Of a stretch of DNA of 64,000 nt, positions 62,373 through 64,000 are shown in pieces. The stretch comes from Candidatus Riflebacteria bacterium HGW-Riflebacteria-2 (GTDB taxonomy: Bacteria; Muiribacteriota; Ozemobacteria; Ozemobacterales; Ozemobacteraceae). The notes below the pieces were generated by a model. That model was given only the letters and a program-made list of their open reading frames with translations. It did no database searches and was not told where the DNA came from. The stretch spans positions 44,528 to 108,527 of the forward strand of contig PGYA01000005.1 in NCBI GenBank assembly GCA_002839435.1. The letters are read 5' to 3'. Made by a program: the position numbers and the translations under genes. Each line of letters begins with the position of its first letter. Within the stretch, counting starts at the first letter, position 1.

Positions 62373-63823
62373 GTCAATGCTCCTGCCTGCATGGTTGCAG
62401 TAACAATTTCACGCAACCGACCGGCGGTAAGTCCTTCAGACTCAAGCAGCACATCGTTCTGGTGGAATTTAGCCAGAATTGCCAGCGCATTCTCGAAATG
62501 TTTTCGGGCAATCTGCTTTTTGCCCTGATGCAGCATCAGGTTGCCGAGAGCAAAATGCCCCATGTAGAAATCGGGATCGAGAAAAAGAGTGCGCTTAAGT
62601 GAAGCTATAGCCTCTAAATCACGGTTTTGTTCCTGCAGGATGGTCGCCTGAAGAAAATAGAGATTTGGATCAAGTTTGTGTTCGAGAATAAGATGTTCGC
62701 AGATATTCAATGCTTCTTTAAGATTTCCCTGGTTGGCAAGCTCTCTTACCGGCCCGGCAATGTCCGCAGGAGCACTTTTCGGCATTTCTTCAACCAGATC
62801 TTTCGCCAGAACCGGCACCGGCTCTGGTTCTGGTTCTGCCTGCAGCAGTTCTGACAACAGAGGCAATGGCGCAAATTCTCTTTCAGAAGCAATCTCTTCT
62901 TTGGCAAAAAAGGAAAACGACGGTGATTCGACTTGCTGCGCAGAAGGCTGAAAAAAACTTTTATCTGCAGGCTTCTGATCAGTTTTCCGATAAACAATAG
63001 CTTCTGGAAAATGAACAGGGACAAATTGCGGAAAAAGCTGCAGAGACAGTTCGGAGGCGCTTACCATAAACCAGCCATCTTTTACCAGCGATTGAAAAAG
63101 GCTTTCGCCTATCTGCTGAATTCTTCTGCAGGTAAAATACATGAGAACGTTCCGGCAGAAGATAATGTCCATGGCATTCGTATTGTTTATCGGTGAGGGA
63201 TAAGTGTCTTCAGCAAGATTCAGGTAAGCAAAAGTCACCATTTTTCGGATTTCAGCTGATATCTCATATTTATGCTTGTCAGTGCAACTGAAATACTTCT
63301 CTTTAAGCCAGAGAGGTGAGTTGCGAAACGACCATTCTCCATAAACACCTGCAGCAGCCCTTTTAAGAATCCCAGGATTAATATCAGTAGCGAGAATCGT
63401 AATGTTCCAGTTCTTATAATCAGGAATAGCCCGCCTGACGGCGATAGCGAGGGAATACGGCTCTTCACCGGTTGCGCAGCCCGCACTCCAGATTCTAAGG
63501 CGCTTTTCGCCATTTTCCCGGGCACGCACCAGTTCGGGAAGTATTTTTGCTGCAAGCGCTTCAAAGACATGAGGTTCGCGCCAGAAGTAGGTTTCGGAGA
63601 CGGTAAGATGGCTTGCCAGGATTTCTGCCTGCCCGGTATCCATTGTGGAATCAACCAGCCAGTTGCAAAAGGCTTCATGATCAGTAAAACCAAATTCCTT
63701 TGCGGCAAATTTAAGCTTCTGCTCAAGATCATTCCAGCGGTCAGGTGAAAAATGCAGAGCCATTCTGGATTCAATGAACTGGCTCACTTTTGCCATAAGA
63801 GCGGCTGGCAGGTGCTCACTCAT
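62369..63823 (-). CDS. cheR: CheR methyltransferase with C-terminal TPR region
   Basis: A 484-residue protein. The CheR N-terminal helices are followed by the SAM-binding core: LTVSETYFWREPHVFEAL, RIWSAGCATGEEPYSLAIAV, NITILATDINPGILKRAAAG and MDIIFCRNVLMYFTCRRIQQ. After a Pro/Glu-rich linker (PEPEPVPVLAKDLVEEMPKS) come about 110 residues of TPR helices (QGNLKEALNICEHLILEHKL, ATILQEQNRDLEAIASLKRT). Such CheR-TPR fusions are typical of WspC and FrzF. The TPR part may replace pentapeptide docking, which fits the receptor's lack of that tail. It overlaps the genes on both sides by four bases. Confidence 0.95.
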   Translation of the reverse strand: MSEHLPAALMAKVSQFIESRMALHFSPDRWNDLEQKLKFAAKEFGFTDHEAFCNWLVDSTMDTGQAEILASHLTVSETYFWREPHVFEALAAKILPELVRARENGEKRLRIWSAGCATGEEPYSLAIAVRRAIPDYKNWNITILATDINPGILKRAAAGVYGEWSFRNSPLWLKEKYFSCTDKHKYEISAEIRKMVTFAYLNLAEDTYPSPINNTNAMDIIFCRNVLMYFTCRRIQQIGESLFQSLVKDGWFMVSASELSLQLFPQFVPVHFPEAIVYRKTDQKPADKSFFQPSAQQVESPSFSFFAKEEIASEREFAPLPLLSELLQAEPEPEPVPVLAKDLVEEMPKSAPADIAGPVRELANQGNLKEALNICEHLILEHKLDPNLYFLQATILQEQNRDLEAIASLKRTLFLDPDFYMGHFALGNLMLHQGKKQIARKHFENALAILAKFHQNDVLLESEGLTAGRLREIVTATMQAGALT

Positions 63824-64000
63824 TTGACGGTCTCTCCCTTTTCGCTGCTGATAGTTGAAATGGCACTGCTCAAAGACTGTTCTTCGTCAAGAGACAGGAA
63901 CTGATCGAGATCGTAGATCATAATGAGGTTGCCCTTGATTTTGGCCACCCCTTTGAGATGTTCTGCGAAGGGAAGATCAGCTTCAGCGGGCACCAGTTCT
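63820..64000 (-). CDS. cheW: CheW coupling protein, N-terminus beyond window
   Basis: Sixty codons of a C-terminus are visible, read directly from the minus strand. ELVPAEADLPFAEHLKGVAK leads to IKGNLIMIYDLDQFLSLDEE and then a short charged tail. The KGVAKIKGNLIMIYDLDQFL pattern is the last strand pair of a CheW domain. Its TGA overlaps the cheR start by four bases, so it belongs to the same operon. The start and full length are outside the window. Confidence 0.8.
   Translation of the reverse strand, partial: ELVPAEADLPFAEHLKGVAKIKGNLIMIYDLDQFLSLDEEQSLSSAISTISSEKGETVK

Overview
The window is about 64 kb from the chromosome of a Gram-negative bacterium with moderate GC content. Evidence for a Gram-negative cell is the many Sec signal peptides, type IV prepilin-like proteins, a CpxP/Spy-like periplasmic protein beside an envelope-type two-component system, and a large MoxR/BatA membrane operon. 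I cannot name the species. The mix of a Bacteroidetes/Planctomycetes-style MoxR-DUF58-BatA-DUF4159-DUF4175 operon, pilin headpieces with a KACYANQRVLQGALEMY-type helix, a Wsp-like chemosensory cassette and dispersed intergenic repeats would fit an uncultured deep lineage such as Candidatus Riflebacteria. That placement is inference.

Layout. 1-15157 (minus): one operon-like run reading moxR-type ATPase, DUF58, BatA, a second VWA protein, DUF4159, DUF4175, a TPR protein, a secreted protein of the family often mislabelled asparagine synthetase B, and an M48 membrane protease cut by the window edge. 15.4-20.6 kb: a secreted C45-type autoproteolytic hydrolase (plus strand) facing a minus-strand group of thioredoxin-fold membrane protein, class 3 lipase and metacaspase-like protease with a Tudor-like tail. 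20.9-26.5 kb (plus): three exported proteins, one joining VIT and VWA domains to a pilin-like headpiece. 26.7-33.4 kb (minus): a fused transporter/spermidine-synthase-like protein, aspS, and a CpxAR-like two-component system divergent from a CpxP/Spy-like gene. 34.4-37.9 kb (minus): ECF sigma factor, zinc-finger anti-sigma factor and three pilin or pilus-assembly genes. 38.1-39.4 kb: a secreted zinc metalloprotease with a Thr-Asp repeat stalk. 39.6-41.7 kb (plus): a small exported protein and a DASS carrier. 41.8-43.7 kb (minus): three consecutive CYTH or CYTH-like proteins, preceded by a sigma54-like promoter and a structured leader or small RNA. 44.2-46.9 kb: an inverted-repeat element, trmB, a PilP-like protein and two small genes. 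47-50 kb (minus): argR-argG-argH under paired ARG boxes. 50-54 kb: a repeat protein, a glycosidase-like secreted protein, a small Lys-rich protein and a helical exported protein. 54.1-64.0 kb (minus): cheW, cheR-TPR, cheW, an MCP, cheA-REC, cheB and a hybrid histidine kinase.

How the genes work together. The clearest functional units are the MoxR/BatA envelope complex, the Cpx-like stress circuit, the ArgR-controlled arginine genes, the CYTH cluster and the chemosensory array. The array resembles Wsp/ACF systems but ends in a REC-PAS-GAF-HisKA-HATPase-REC kinase rather than CheY or a diguanylate cyclase. Dispersed repeats (26.5, 29.2, 31.1, 34.2 and 44.2 kb) lie in intergenic gaps, each next to the 3' end of at least one gene. 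I found no tRNA, rRNA, CRISPR array, intact transposase or phage gene. Most ORF-track entries not listed here are antisense or out-of-frame shadows.
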